Origin: Mumia sp. ZJ1417
GTDB lineage: Bacteria; Actinomycetota; Actinomycetes; Propionibacteriales; Nocardioidaceae
DNA length: 64,000 bases
NCBI RefSeq assembly: GCF_014127285.1
Contig: NZ_CP059901.1
Coordinates: forward strand, 3,720,001 to 3,784,000
Direction: 5' to 3'
A model generated the notes under the pieces. The model searched no databases. It was not told the origin of the DNA and saw only the letters and a list, made by a program, of their open reading frames with translations. Every line of letters begins with the position of its first letter. The stretch's first letter is position 1. Shown here in pieces: positions 17,346-26,076 of this stretch. Both the position numbers and the translations under genes were made by a program.

Positions 17346-18497
17346 GTGGAGATCCGTGACCTCGCTGTCGACGACCTCGACCCCGCCCTCGACGTCCGCT
17401 CGCGCTCGTTCGGCCCGCTGTCGGGGGGCGACGTCGACCAGTGGAAGACGATGATGACGCGCGCGATCGGTGCAGGTCGCGTGCTCGCCGCGTACGACGG
17501 CGGCACGGTCGTCGCGATCGCCCGCATCAACGCGTTCGGGCAGTGGTGGGGCGGACGACGAGTGCCGATGGCGGGCATCGGCGGGGTGGTCGTGGCCCCT
17601 GAGCATCGTGGGTCCGGCGTCGGCCTGGCCCTCATGGAGGCCGTCGTCGGACGCTCCCGTTCACTCGGGTTCACACTCTCCGCGCTGTACCCCGCGACCA
17701 CTGCCCCCTACCGCCGCGCCGGCTACGAGCTCGCGGGCGTACGCCGCACGGTCGACCTCTCGACCGACGCCCTGCGACGGCTGCCCGGCTCTTCGGTGCC
17801 GCTGCGGCGCGGTGGAGCGGAGGACGCGAAGGAGGTCGTGCGGCTCCTCGGCGCCGCCACGCAGGCGCGCGGCGACAGTGGCCCCTTCGACTGGGAGCCG
17901 GCCGAGGTCGCGGCCGACCTCGCGGACGACGAGGTGCTGACCTACCTCGCCGACGACGGCGCGCTCCAGTACGGGTTCGCTGGCGACCGCTTTCAGGTCC
18001 ACGCGATCGGCGCGACGTCGCCCGAGACGCTGCACGCCCTTTGGCGGCTGGTCGGGTCGGGCTCTTCGACGCAGGCGACGACCCGAGTCGCCCTGGGGCC
18101 GACCGACCCGGTGTTCTGGATGCTCGCCGACAACGAGATCGCGGCCGCCGCGAGCCAGTGGTGGATGCTCCGGCTGGTCGACGCGGCCGCTGCGGTCGCG
18201 GAGCGTGGGTTCCCGGTCGGGCTCACCGTCGAGGTGCCGCTCACGCTCTCCGACCCGCTCGACGCCGCAGGCTCAGGGACGTTCGTGCTCGCGGTCTCAG
18301 GCGGCCGCGGAGTCCTGCGTCGTTCGGACGGCCCGGGAGGCATCGCGCTCGGCCCACGCGGCGCAGCGGCGCTGTTCGCAGGGACGCCGGTGTCGACCCT
18401 GCGGGCGTCGGGGCTCGCCGAGGACGGCGATCCGTCCAACGACGCGCTGCTCGACGCCGCCTTCGCGGCGACGCCGTTCATGACCGACTACTTCTGA
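17346..18497 (+). CDS. Eis-like GNAT acetyltransferase with SCP2-type C-terminal domain
   Basis: The 383-residue length and three-part plan match the Eis (enhanced intracellular survival) family: an N-terminal GNAT domain, a second degenerate GNAT domain, and a C-terminal sterol-carrier-protein-like fold. The acetyl-CoA loop is VAPEHRGSGVGLALMEA at about residues 82-98, preceded by the strand MAGIGGVVV. The chain ends in MTDYF, with the C-terminal carboxylate that serves as the general base in Eis proteins. Known members acetylate several amines of aminoglycosides or lysines in proteins; the substrate here is not known. The start is GTG, 60 bases from the VOC remnant on the other strand. Confidence 0.85.
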   Translation: MEIRDLAVDDLDPALDVRSRSFGPLSGGDVDQWKTMMTRAIGAGRVLAAYDGGTVVAIARINAFGQWWGGRRVPMAGIGGVVVAPEHRGSGVGLALMEAVVGRSRSLGFTLSALYPATTAPYRRAGYELAGVRRTVDLSTDALRRLPGSSVPLRRGGAEDAKEVVRLLGAATQARGDSGPFDWEPAEVAADLADDEVLTYLADDGALQYGFAGDRFQVHAIGATSPETLHALWRLVGSGSSTQATTRVALGPTDPVFWMLADNEIAAAASQWWMLRLVDAAAAVAERGFPVGLTVEVPLTLSDPLDAAGSGTFVLAVSGGRGVLRRSDGPGGIALGPRGAAALFAGTPVSTLRASGLAEDGDPSNDALLDAAFAATPFMTDYF

Positions 18498-18507
18498 GGA
18501 CGGACGG

Positions 18508-19353
18508 TCAGGCCTTCGGCTGAGTCGCCTTCCAGGCGCGGAAGCCCTCCTCGGTCGCGCCCTGCCGCCAGTAGCCCGACAGCGACAGGCGCTCGCGCGG
18601 GACGCCACGCTCGGTGAGGAGGTACGAGCGGAGCTGCTTGAGCAGACCGGCCTCACCGTGGACGAACACCTGGGGCGCTCCTGGCGGCCACTCGTCGGCG
18701 CGTACGGCATCGGCGATCAGCGTCGTGCTCCCGGGAGCGGCGCCGTCGCGGTGGAGCCAGGTGAGCGTCACGTCGGCCTCGCTGACGACCGGCTGCTCAT
18801 CGGCGGGCCCGTCGACCTCGACGTAGGCGTGCACGCGCGCACCGGCCGGCATCGCCTCGAGCGCGGCCTGGATCGCGGGCAGTGCTGCCTCGTCTCCGGC
18901 GACGAGGTGCCAGGGCGCGATCGGGTCGGGCGAGTAGGCGCCACCGGGACCCAACGCGTGCAGTGTGTCTCCGACCTTGGCCGTAGCGGCCCACGGCCCC
19001 GCCACACCGGAATCGCCATGGAGCACGAAGTCGATCGTGATCCGCCCGTGCTCCAGGTCGATCGCCCGCAGCGTGTATGTGCGGACCGTCGGCTGCGCTT
19101 CGGGCGGGTAGGACTCCTTGACGAAGTCGAGGTCGAGCGGATCGGGGTAGTCCACACCCTCGGTGAGGAAGACCAGCTTGACGTACGAGTCGGAGAATCC
19201 GCCGAACTTGCGGGCGAACTCGTCGAACTGGTGACTCGAGAAGACCACACGCTGCATGTGCCGGGTGAGTCGCTCGCTGGCGACGACCTCGAACCTGAGG
19301 GGCGTACGGCGCCCCCGTGCTGCGGATGACTCCGGCTGCGCCGTGATGCTCAT
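18508..19353 (-). CDS. Siderophore-interacting protein (FAD-dependent ferric-siderophore reductase)
   Basis: The protein (281 residues from the ATG at 19353) belongs to the SIP/ViuB family, which releases iron from siderophores by reduction. The N-terminal FAD-binding barrel contains VRTYTLRAIDLEHGRITIDFVLH (the RxYT FAD motif and following strand) and GPWAATAKVGD. The C-terminal half carries LVAGDEAALPAI, the EVDGPADEQP strand, APQVFVHGEAG and the LSLSGYWRQGATEEGFRAW ending typical of the family. A GTG at 19374 could add seven residues and has GAGGG about ten bases upstream. An IdeR-like box overlaps the ATG, suggesting iron control. Confidence 0.9.
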   Translation of the reverse strand: MSITAQPESSAARGRRTPLRFEVVASERLTRHMQRVVFSSHQFDEFARKFGGFSDSYVKLVFLTEGVDYPDPLDLDFVKESYPPEAQPTVRTYTLRAIDLEHGRITIDFVLHGDSGVAGPWAATAKVGDTLHALGPGGAYSPDPIAPWHLVAGDEAALPAIQAALEAMPAGARVHAYVEVDGPADEQPVVSEADVTLTWLHRDGAAPGSTTLIADAVRADEWPPGAPQVFVHGEAGLLKQLRSYLLTERGVPRERLSLSGYWRQGATEEGFRAWKATQPKA

Positions 19354-19368
19354 ATCAGGCAACCCTAA
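19350..19368 (-). promoter_or_regulatory. Possible IdeR/DtxR-like iron box
   Basis: On the minus strand, TTAGGGTTGCCTGATATGA matches the 19-bp DtxR/IdeR consensus TTAGGTTAGSCTAACCTAA at about 13 positions. It overlaps the ATG of a siderophore-interacting protein gene, a common IdeR target. The match is partial, and its location just after another gene means it may be chance. Confidence 0.35.
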
Positions 19369-19377
19369 CCGCACCCG

Positions 19378-19950
19378 TCAAGTGCCCTCGCGCGCGTCCG
19401 GACGGTCGACTCTGAAGAGCACGTGCCGGTGCAACGGCGACTCCACCGGCAGGGTCGGGTGGTCGAACTCGGCCGCGAGCACCATCCCGAGGCGCCGCAT
19501 GACGGCCTGCGAGCGAACGTTGGTGCGGGCGGTGAAGGACCACACGCGGTCGAGCCCGGCCGAGCCGAACGCGTGTGCGAGCGCCGCACGTGCGGCCTCG
19601 GTGGCATAGCCGCACCCCCAGGCTTCGTACGAGAGTCGCCAGCCGACCTCTGTGCCTGGGGGCTCACCAGCGGCCAGGATCCCCAGCGGGACAGGGTTGA
19701 GACCGGTGAATCCGAGGAACCTCCCTGACGCGCGCTCCTCAAGCGCCCACAGGCCGTACCCCTGCGCGGCCATCCGGTCCATGATCCGGTCGACCATCGC
19801 GTCAGACTGCTTCCGCGTCAGCGTGCTCGGGAAGTGCTCCATCACGCGAGGATCGGCGTTGAGCGCGGCGAACGCCGGACGGTCGTCGTCGGTCCAGCCC
19901 CGCAGGATCAGCCGTGCCGTCGTCAGCACGACCGGCGCGGCGCCGGTCAC
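19378..19950 (-). CDS. RimJ/RimL-type GNAT acetyltransferase
   Basis: The 190-residue protein has the layout of the RimJ/RimL branch of GNATs: an N-terminal TTARLILRGWTDDD, then EVGWRLSYEAWGCGYATEAARAAL with the acetyl-CoA-binding turn (GCGYATEA), and RVWSFTARTNVRSQAVMRRLGM near the end. Members acetylate N-terminal amines of proteins or small molecules; the target is unknown. The GTG start overlaps the stop of the upstream VOC gene by four bases. Its stop is three bases before an alternative start of the siderophore-interacting protein gene, so the three probably share a transcript. Confidence 0.87.
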   Translation of the reverse strand: MTGAAPVVLTTARLILRGWTDDDRPAFAALNADPRVMEHFPSTLTRKQSDAMVDRIMDRMAAQGYGLWALEERASGRFLGFTGLNPVPLGILAAGEPPGTEVGWRLSYEAWGCGYATEAARAALAHAFGSAGLDRVWSFTARTNVRSQAVMRRLGMVLAAEFDHPTLPVESPLHRHVLFRVDRPDAREGT

Positions 19951-20363
19951 GGGAGCAGGTCTTGACCGATCGGACCCGGGTTGTACGCGATCTCCCAGGC
20001 GAACCCGTCAGGGTCGACGACGTAGCCGCTGTAGCCGCCCCACTCCCGCTCGGCACCGGCCGAACGGAGCGTCGCACCTGCGGCCACAGCCTCCTCGATG
20101 ACCTCGTCGACGTCGGCGGGAGAGGCGACGTTGTGGGCGAGGGTGAGCGGTGGGACCCCCGTGCCACTGGCGATCGGGCCGACCTCGGCCTCGAAGGCCA
20201 CCCGGTCCCACAACGAGAGGACGAGACGCTCCCCGACCCGGAGCATGAGCACCTCACCGGGGACGTACAGGCTCTCCTGCCACCCCAGGCCGTCGACGAA
20301 GAACGCACGGCTGCGGGCGACGTCGGCGACCGCGAGGGTGATAAAGCTCAGACGTTGGTCCAT
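19947..20363 (-). CDS. VOC-family protein (glyoxalase/dioxygenase fold)
   Basis: The 138-residue protein has two beta-alpha-beta-beta-beta modules. The first begins RLSFITLAVADVARSRAFF, followed by GLGWQESLYVPGEVLMLRVGERLVLSLWD. The second has LTLAHNVASPADVDEVIEEAVAAGA and ends with GYVVDPDGFAWEIAYNP, where the Glu of WEI is the usual metal ligand. Its role may be a lyase, dioxygenase or antibiotic-binding protein; the sequence does not decide. It is the first gene of a small minus-strand group with the RimJ/RimL-like acetyltransferase and siderophore-interacting protein. Confidence 0.83.
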   Translation of the reverse strand: MDQRLSFITLAVADVARSRAFFVDGLGWQESLYVPGEVLMLRVGERLVLSLWDRVAFEAEVGPIASGTGVPPLTLAHNVASPADVDEVIEEAVAAGATLRSAGAEREWGGYSGYVVDPDGFAWEIAYNPGPIGQDLLP

Positions 20364-20388
20364 GTCGGCAGCCTAGGGCTCGGCACCG

Positions 20389-21621
20389 TCAGGCAAAGGT
20401 CAGAACGAGAAGCGCCACGTTGAGCGCGATGACAAGGCCGGCGATGACCGCCGCGACAGCCGTGGTCACACGGCGGTTCACCCACTCCCCCATCACCGAC
20501 CGGCGCGCCGTCAGCCACAGCAGCGGGACGAGCGCGAACGGGATGCCGACCGACAGCACGACCTGGGACACCACCAGCGCCCACGACGGCTCGATCCCGA
20601 GGGCAAGCACGATCAGCGCAGGGATCACGGTGACGATCCGGCGCGCCACCAGCGGGACCCGCCGACGCAGCAGCCCGTGCATCACCTCGGCCCCTGCCGC
20701 GCAGCCGACCGACGTCGACGCCAGGCCGGAACCGAGCAGGGCGACCGCGAACAAGAGCGCGACGCCGGTGCCCAGCTCGGAGCTCATCAGCGCGTGCACG
20801 CCGTCGAGCGTGTCGGTGCCCTCCTTGCCGGCCAGGCTCGTCGCGGCGGTGAGCAGGAGCGCCAGGTTGAGGGTGCCGGCCACCAGCAGCGCGACGCCGA
20901 CGTCGATGCGCGTCGCGCCGAGCAGCTCGGCAACCGTCCGGCGCTGGCCGCGGACACCGAGCCGACCCGCGGTCAGACCGGAGTGGAGATAGATGACGTG
21001 CGGCATCACGGTCGCACCGATGATCGCCGACGACAGGAGCAGACTCTCCGTCCCCTCGAAACGGGGGACGAGACCCTCGGCGACGGCACCGGCGTCCGGT
21101 GGCGCCACGAAGAGGCCGGCGGTGAACCCGGCCGCGATGAGGAGCAGGAACCCGATGACCACGCGCTCGAGGACGCTCTGCCCGAACCGGTCGCCGATGC
21201 GCAGGACGACCATCGAGACGACGACCGTGACGACCGCCCCGATCAGCAACGGCAGGTCGAACAGCAGCGACAGCGCGACCGCGCCGCCGACGACCTCGGC
21301 GACGTCGGTGGCGATCGCGACGCCCTCGGCCTGCAGCCAGTACGCGAGACGGGCCGGGCGCGGCAGCGTCTCGCCCATGTGCGTGGCCAGCGACTGCCCG
21401 GTCACGATGCCGAGCTTGGCGGAGAGGTACTGGACGATCACCGCCATCGCGTTGGCAAGGACGACCACCCACACCAGTGTGTATCCGAAGGTCGCGCCAG
21501 CGGTGACGTTGGTCGCGACGTTGCCCGGGTCGACGTAGGCCACGGCCGCCACGAAGGCAGGGCCGAGGAGGCTGACGCTCTTGGGGAGGCGGGGCGCGCG
21601 GACGAACACGCCCCCCAGCAT
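20389..21621 (-). CDS. mntH: Nramp-family divalent metal (Mn2+/Fe2+) transporter
   Basis: The 410-residue protein has about 11 hydrophobic helices. It carries the two metal-site motifs of Nramp: AYVDPGNVATN in helix 1 (Asp, Asn ligands) and ATVMPHVIYLHS in helix 6 (Met, Pro, His). It imports Mn2+ or Fe2+ together with protons. I chose the ATG at 21621 as the first plausible start. No clear ribosome site is visible, and a GTG at 21672 would add 17 Arg/Ser-rich residues. A siderophore-reductase gene lies nearby, so metal uptake functions are loosely grouped here. Confidence 0.88.
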   Translation of the reverse strand: MLGGVFVRAPRLPKSVSLLGPAFVAAVAYVDPGNVATNVTAGATFGYTLVWVVVLANAMAVIVQYLSAKLGIVTGQSLATHMGETLPRPARLAYWLQAEGVAIATDVAEVVGGAVALSLLFDLPLLIGAVVTVVVSMVVLRIGDRFGQSVLERVVIGFLLLIAAGFTAGLFVAPPDAGAVAEGLVPRFEGTESLLLSSAIIGATVMPHVIYLHSGLTAGRLGVRGQRRTVAELLGATRIDVGVALLVAGTLNLALLLTAATSLAGKEGTDTLDGVHALMSSELGTGVALLFAVALLGSGLASTSVGCAAGAEVMHGLLRRRVPLVARRIVTVIPALIVLALGIEPSWALVVSQVVLSVGIPFALVPLLWLTARRSVMGEWVNRRVTTAVAAVIAGLVIALNVALLVLTFA

Positions 21622-21653
21622 GGACCAACGCCGTCTCGGAGGCGACGAGCGTG

Positions 21654-22151
21654 TCACACCACGACGAACCACGCGCCTCCTGCGCGGACGAGGACGAACA
21701 CCGCGTTGTGCATCGCGACCGGCGCGTGCGCGAGGTGGCGAGGCTCGACCGTCGCACCGTCTCCCTCGACGAGGGCACCCCGAACCACGACCTCGCGGTA
21801 CGCGCTCAGCTCACGGGGTTCGAGGTCGTCCAGAAGCCGCCCGAGCCCGTCCTCGCAGCGCTGCAATGCCGTCCCCGTACGGATCGGGAAGCCGTCAGGC
21901 GCGGCAACGGAGCAGGCGGCTCCCACGTCACCCTCGCCGAGCGCGTGCAGCATCGTCTCGACGCTGCGCTCGGGCGTCGTCGGGGCGGGTGCCCCGGCCG
22001 CCTGTGCGTGCGAGCCGCTCGCACCGATCGTCCCGAGGCTCGTCGTCAGGCTCGCGACCGCGGCCAGCGCGACGCCGGCGACGAGCGCGGCGAGCATCGC
22101 CATGGGGCGCGGGAAGGGCTGCTCTCGGTGACGCGGCGCGGTGCCGGTCAC
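21654..22151 (-). CDS. Small exported protein, paralogue of its upstream neighbour
   Basis: I do not recognise a named family. The 165-residue product has one N-terminal hydrophobic segment (MLAALVAGVALAAVASLTT, about residues 18-36), then a Thr/Pro/Ala linker. A compact domain follows, starting SVETMLHALGEGDVGAACSV and ending with a VFVLVRAGGAWFVVV strand. The pattern (helix with DxxxAC, then beta-strands ending in W[FY]VVV) resembles small NTF2/DUF4878-like exported domains. It shares this plan with the next gene. Its GTG start overlaps the upstream stop (GTGA), so the pair is probably co-translated and arose by tandem duplication. Confidence 0.7.
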   Translation of the reverse strand: MTGTAPRHREQPFPRPMAMLAALVAGVALAAVASLTTSLGTIGASGSHAQAAGAPAPTTPERSVETMLHALGEGDVGAACSVAAPDGFPIRTGTALQRCEDGLGRLLDDLEPRELSAYREVVVRGALVEGDGATVEPRHLAHAPVAMHNAVFVLVRAGGAWFVVV

Positions 22152-22567
22152 GAGGTCGTCACCACCACGTACCAGCGGTCGTCGATCCGTACGAGCTCGA
22201 AGAAGCCCTCGTCGAACGGCTGCGTGATCCCGGCGATCCGCTCGCCCGGGATCTCGACGTGCGTCCCCTTCGCTGGGACGTCCGGAACGGAAGCCTGTCG
22301 CAGCACCTGGATGGCACCGGGGCGTAGGCCCTCGGCGTATACGCGCATCGTCCTGACGCACTCGGTGAGCGCGTCGCCGTCGACCGGGACGCCGTCCTGC
22401 GCGGTGAGCCGGCACGCGTCCTCGTACTCGCGGTTGGCCATCGCCACGAGCATCCTCTCGAGGCTCTCGCCGGGCTCGTCGGCCGGACCTTGGCCCGCAC
22501 CACCGACGAAACTGAGCGCGGCGATCGCTGACAGGGTGACCGACCACGTCACAAGCTTGGCGACCAT
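22148..22567 (-). CDS. Small exported protein, first of a tandem paralogous pair
   Basis: The 139-residue product has an N-terminal hydrophobic segment (residues about 5-22, WSVTLSAIAALSFVGG) and a domain beginning SLERMLVAMANREYEDACRL and ending in FFELVRIDDRWYVVVTTS. A Cys follows the first helix in each paralogue (DACRL here, AACSV in the neighbour) and a second Cys comes about 20 residues later, so a conserved disulfide is likely. The fold resembles NTF2-like or DUF4878-like exported domains, but this is by pattern only. Function is unknown. It is translationally coupled to the paralogue downstream. Confidence 0.7.
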   Translation of the reverse strand: MVAKLVTWSVTLSAIAALSFVGGAGQGPADEPGESLERMLVAMANREYEDACRLTAQDGVPVDGDALTECVRTMRVYAEGLRPGAIQVLRQASVPDVPAKGTHVEIPGERIAGITQPFDEGFFELVRIDDRWYVVVTTS

Positions 22568-22668
22568 CGAGCGGACCCTCCCCGAGCTCGGAATCTCCTA
22601 CATCGTGGGGGGTCACTCGATCCTCACCCGAGACAGGGCGAGGCGCTACTCGAAGGGCCGGGCGGACC

Positions 22669-22971
22669 TCAACGCTCGACGACGAGGTCCGCGTACTCGG
22701 TGTGCTTCTGCACGTACGAGGCCACGTACGGGCACGTCGGGACGACCTTCAGGCCCTTGGCACGGGCGTCGTCGAGGGCCGCTCTCGCGATGATCGAGGC
22801 GAGCCCCTGCCCGCTCAGCTCTGGGCGCACCTCCGTGTGGACGAGCTGCCTCACGCCGGCTCGGGGGTCCCGGTAGACGATCGTGCCGGCGAGCTCACCG
22901 TCGACCAGGAGGTCGTACCGCTGGTCCTCGGCGTTGTCGACGACCTCGATGCTGCGAGTGTCCTCAATCAT
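22669..22971 (-). CDS. Short GNAT-like acetyltransferase (Acetyltransf_CG type)
   Basis: The 100-residue protein resembles the compact YidJ-like / Acetyltransf_CG family: YDLLVDGELAGTIVYRD, then VHTEVRPELSGQGLASIIARAALDDAR with the acetyl-CoA loop (ELSGQGLAS), and KVVPTCPYVASYVQKH with the conserved CPY motif. Members are small, one-domain proteins whose substrates are not established. I chose the ATG at 22971; another ATG at 22983 adds four residues. It is divergent from the ABC transporter ATPase with about 22 bases between starts, so the two promoters must overlap the coding sequences. Confidence 0.8.
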   Translation of the reverse strand: MIEDTRSIEVVDNAEDQRYDLLVDGELAGTIVYRDPRAGVRQLVHTEVRPELSGQGLASIIARAALDDARAKGLKVVPTCPYVASYVQKHTEYADLVVER

Positions 22972-22993
22972 GGCGTCCACCATACTGAGCGCC

Positions 22994-23623
22994 GTGGCGC
23001 TCCTGGAGGTACGAGGTCTGCGACGGCGGTATGCCGAGGTCGACGTCGTGAGCGGTCTCGACCTCGACGTCGACGCCGGGCAGGCGGTCGCGCTGGTCGG
23101 CAGCAACGGCAGCGGCAAGTCCACCGTGCTGCGGTGCGTGACCGGTGCCGACGCACCGACCGAGGGCACGGTCACGCTGGACGGCGCGCCGCTCGACGAG
23201 CGAGCGGCGCGGGTCCGCGCCGCGCTCGCGATCGTGATGGACGACCTCGACTACTTCCCCGACCTCAGCGTCGTCGAACACCTTGACCTGTTCGCACGGG
23301 CCCATCGCGTCAGCGATGCCGAGACGGTCGTCGACGACGTGCTGCGTGACGTCGGGTTGGTGGCGCAGGCGAGCCAGCTGCCCGGCTCCCTGTCCTCCGG
23401 TCAGCGTCGGCGGCTCGCCCTGGCCAGCGCGCTGGTACGGCCGCGCCGGCTGCTGATCCTCGACGAGCCCGAGCAGCGGCTCGACGTCGAGGGCGTCGCG
23501 TGGCTCGCAGAGCGCCTCCAGCGTGAGAAGGCCGCGGGCACCGCGATCCTCATGGCCAGCCACGAGCCGAGCCTCGTCGACGCCGTCGCCGACCGCGTGA
23601 TCACTCTCGGGGCCCCGCGCTGA
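22994..23623 (+). CDS. ABC transporter ATP-binding protein
   Basis: The 209-residue ATPase has Walker A GSNGSGKST (residues about 35-43), the signature LSSGQRRRLALA, Walker B LLILDEPEQRLD and the switch His in ASHEP. The D-loop differs from the usual SALD and reads QRLD. I chose the GTG at 22994, which starts at VALLEVRGLRRRYA, the normal beginning of such domains. The frame is open upstream into the divergent acetyltransferase region. The stop overlaps the start of the next gene, a large membrane protein, which is the likely permease partner of a two-gene exporter. Confidence 0.88.
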   Translation: MALLEVRGLRRRYAEVDVVSGLDLDVDAGQAVALVGSNGSGKSTVLRCVTGADAPTEGTVTLDGAPLDERAARVRAALAIVMDDLDYFPDLSVVEHLDLFARAHRVSDAETVVDDVLRDVGLVAQASQLPGSLSSGQRRRLALASALVRPRRLLILDEPEQRLDVEGVAWLAERLQREKAAGTAILMASHEPSLVDAVADRVITLGAPR

Positions 23624-25107
23624 GCACTCACGAGCTCCGTGCACTGCGCGCCGAGATCCGCCACTGGAGACGAGGGCGCGCGTCCGTCCGGCTGGTCGAC
23701 GCGCTTCAGGACGCCTACGTCGCCGTGTTCGCGACGATCATGCTCGGCGGGATGTTCGTCAACGCGGTCGTCCAGGTCGGTGGCGTCACCGATCAGCTCT
23801 GCGCCTCGGCGGCGTGCCGCGACGCCCGCAGCCTCGCGCCCTGGCTCGTCGCTGGCGGCTGCCTGGTCACGATCCTCATCGTGGCCCGACTGTTCGGTCC
23901 GGTGTACGTGACGCCGGCCGACGGCTCGTGGCTCCTGTCGAGCCCGCTCGACCGCGCCTCGCTCCTGCGGCCACGGCTCACGCAGATCCTGCTTGCTGCC
24001 ACCGTCGTGACGCTCGCGACGGTGGGTGTCGGCGTGGTGCTGGCCGGGACCGCCCTCACCTCCGCCGTCGCGTTCGCCGCCGCAACGTCCCTGCTCGCGA
24101 CTGCGACCGCGGCAGCGGCCGCGTACGCCCAGGAGCAGGACCGACGCGCGCTGGCCACGGCGTCGCAGTGGGTGCTCGTCGTCGTGCTGTGGTGCGCAGT
24201 CCTGTCGATCGCCGTCGGCGAAGCTCCCCGGATGCCGCTGCCCGCGGCGGATCACCCGGCATCGGCCGTCGCCGTGGTTGTGGCGGCGGCCGCAGCCGTC
24301 CTCGCCGGTACGGCGGCCTGGCGGCGGCTGGGCCGGCTGCGTCACCGCGACGTCGTCACCGGCGGGGAGCTGACCCCCGGACTGTCGGGTGCACTCGCGA
24401 CCCTCGACCTCGCCCTCGCGTACGACGTCGTCCTCTCGCACCGCTGGAAGGGGCGCGGCAGCGTACGCGCCCGCCGAGGTGGACCCGGCGGCGCGCTCGC
24501 GCTCGTGGGGAGCGACGTCCTGCGGCTGCGTCGCAGCCCGCAGCGGCTCGTGGTGCTGGCGGCGACGGCAGCGGTCCCGTACGCGGCGGCCACTGCCGGT
24601 GCGGGACGGTTCGTCGTGCTCGTGGCCGCGACTGCCGGATTCGTTGCGTGCCTGCCGCTGCTGAGCGGCCTGCGGGTGATGGCGCGCGGCCCCTCGCTCG
24701 CCCGCGCGATGCCGTTCTCGAGCGCGGTCGCCCAGGCGGCGACGGCGGCGGTGCCGACGGTGGCGGCACTGGCGTACGGGATGGCGACAGCGGCGGCGAT
24801 GCGCCGGGACGTCGCAGCGGACCGTGAGGCTGCGCTGCTGTGCGGGCTCGCAGTAGGCGTCGCCGTCGCGGCCTCGGGGGTGCGCTGGGTGACGCGACGT
24901 CCCCCCGACTACAGCAAGCCACTCATCGCGACACCGGCGGGCGCGATCCCGACGAACCTCTACGGGAGCGTGATCGCGGGGTTCGACGTGCTGCTGCTGA
25001 CGACAACGCCGATGCTGCTCGCCCCGGACCTGCGCGGCGCGTCGGTCTCGCTCGCGCTCGGCGCAGGCGTGTGGGCCTTCCTGGTCAGCCGTTCACCAGC
25101 GCGCTGA
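23620..25107 (+). CDS. ABC exporter permease-like membrane protein (DUF6297-like), possibly CTG start
   Basis: The product has about ten hydrophobic helices rich in Ala/Val/Leu and lies directly after an ABC ATPase, so it is probably the permease; it resembles actinobacterial DUF6297 proteins by context. The first ordinary start is a GTG at 23725. The 35 codons before it, from 23620, read as coherent protein ([19 protein letters not shown], then [10 protein letters not shown]), as expected for the amphipathic N-terminus of such permeases. No ATG, GTG or TTG exists there, and a CTG at 23620 overlaps the ATPase stop (CTGA). So a CTG start is likely (495 residues). Its 3' end overlaps the convergent purQ by 23 bases. 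Confidence 0.72.
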   Translation: MSTHELRALRAEIRHWRRGRASVRLVDALQDAYVAVFATIMLGGMFVNAVVQVGGVTDQLCASAACRDARSLAPWLVAGGCLVTILIVARLFGPVYVTPADGSWLLSSPLDRASLLRPRLTQILLAATVVTLATVGVGVVLAGTALTSAVAFAAATSLLATATAAAAAYAQEQDRRALATASQWVLVVVLWCAVLSIAVGEAPRMPLPAADHPASAVAVVVAAAAAVLAGTAAWRRLGRLRHRDVVTGGELTPGLSGALATLDLALAYDVVLSHRWKGRGSVRARRGGPGGALALVGSDVLRLRRSPQRLVVLAATAAVPYAAATAGAGRFVVLVAATAGFVACLPLLSGLRVMARGPSLARAMPFSSAVAQAATAAVPTVAALAYGMATAAAMRRDVAADREAALLCGLAVGVAVAASGVRWVTRRPPDYSKPLIATPAGAIPTNLYGSVIAGFDVLLLTTTPMLLAPDLRGASVSLALGAGVWAFLVSRSPAR

Positions 25108-25756
25108 GCACCGAGGTGAAGAACGGGAGGCCGTCCGTCCCGGGGCCGCAGAGCTCTTCGACAGCGTGCTCGGGGTGCGGCATGAGACCGACGACGTTGC
25201 CGCGCTCGTTGGTGATGCCGGCGATGTCGCGCATCGAGCCGTTCGGGTTGTCGTCGAGGTAGCGGGCGACGACGCGCCCCTCCCCCTCGAGAAGGTCCAG
25301 GGTGAAGTCGTCGGCGACGAAGCCACCCTCGCCGTTCTTGAGCGGGATCACGATCTCGTCGCCCGCCTCGTACCCGCTGGTCCACGCAGTCGCGGCGTTG
25401 TCGATGCGCAGGCGCTGGTCACGGCAGACGAACTTGCGGTGGTCGTTGCGGATCAGTGCACCCGGGAGCAGGTGGGACTCGCACAGGATCTGGAAGCCGT
25501 TGCAGATGCCGAGGACGGGCATGCCGCCGTTCGCGGCGTCCACGACCTCGCTCATCACCGGGGCGAAGCGCGCGATCGCCCCGCAGCGCAGGTAGTCGCC
25601 GTACGAGAAGCCGCCCGGCAGCACGACCGCGTCGACCGACTTGAGGTCGTGGTCGCCGTGCCAGAGCGCGACTGGCTCGGCACCGGCGAGGCGTACGGCC
25701 CGCTGGGCGTCGATGTCGTCGAGCGACCCCGGGAAGGTGACGACGCCGACCCTCAT
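25085..25756 (-). CDS. purQ: Phosphoribosylformylglycinamidine synthase subunit I (glutaminase)
   Basis: PurQ hydrolyses glutamine and channels ammonia to PurL. The 223-residue class I amidotransferase has the nucleophile Cys in [11 protein letters not shown], and the catalytic His/Glu pair in [11 protein letters not shown]. The oxyanion-loop region is [17 protein letters not shown]. The ATG start overlaps the stop of purS by four bases, giving a coupled purS-purQ pair. The gene ends 23 bases inside the end of the convergent permease gene. purL, encoding the partner subunit, is 8 kb downstream on the same strand. Confidence 0.95.
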   Translation of the reverse strand: MRVGVVTFPGSLDDIDAQRAVRLAGAEPVALWHGDHDLKSVDAVVLPGGFSYGDYLRCGAIARFAPVMSEVVDAANGGMPVLGICNGFQILCESHLLPGALIRNDHRKFVCRDQRLRIDNAATAWTSGYEAGDEIVIPLKNGEGGFVADDFTLDLLEGEGRVVARYLDDNPNGSMRDIAGITNERGNVVGLMPHPEHAVEELCGPGTDGLPFFTSVLSALVNG

Positions 25757-26025
25757 GCGTCGAGCCCGGCCTCGGAGACGGGCTGCTCGATGCGGACCGC
25801 AAAGTCCTCGATGACAGGGTTGGAGAGCAGGGTCTCAGCGAGCGTACGGATCTCGGCGAGGCGCTCCTCGGTGATCTCGCCCTCGACCTCGAGCTCGAAG
25901 CGCTTGCCCTGGCGGACGTCGGCGACTCCGCCGAAGCCGAGCCGGTCGAGCGCGCCGTGGACGGCCTTGCCCTGGGGGTCGAGGATCTCCGGCTTGGGCA
26001 TGACGTCGACGACGACACGAGCCAC
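25753..26025 (-). CDS. purS: Phosphoribosylformylglycinamidine synthase subunit PurS
   Basis: PurS is the small bridging subunit that lets PurL and PurQ form the FGAM synthase complex. The 90-residue protein shows the family pattern [20 protein letters not shown] at the start and the helix [20 protein letters not shown] further on. The GTG at 26025 is supported by AAGGAG seven bases upstream. It is co-translated with purQ. A large imperfect inverted repeat (26077-26162) lies between it and the acyl-CoA ligase upstream, so purS/purQ probably have their own promoter. Confidence 0.93.
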   Translation of the reverse strand: MARVVVDVMPKPEILDPQGKAVHGALDRLGFGGVADVRQGKRFELEVEGEITEERLAEIRTLAETLLSNPVIEDFAVRIEQPVSEAGLDA

Positions 26026-26076
26026 GGTGGCACTCCTTGGGAGGCGGGACGGGATTCCGGGCCAGTCTACCGGCCG

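Noticed and set aside
14060-17359. An open frame of about 1,100 codons opposite purL and the acetyltransferase gene
   Set aside because: Its product is Arg/Gly/Asp-rich low-complexity sequence with no domain and is the antisense of purL. Long antisense frames are normal at this GC content.
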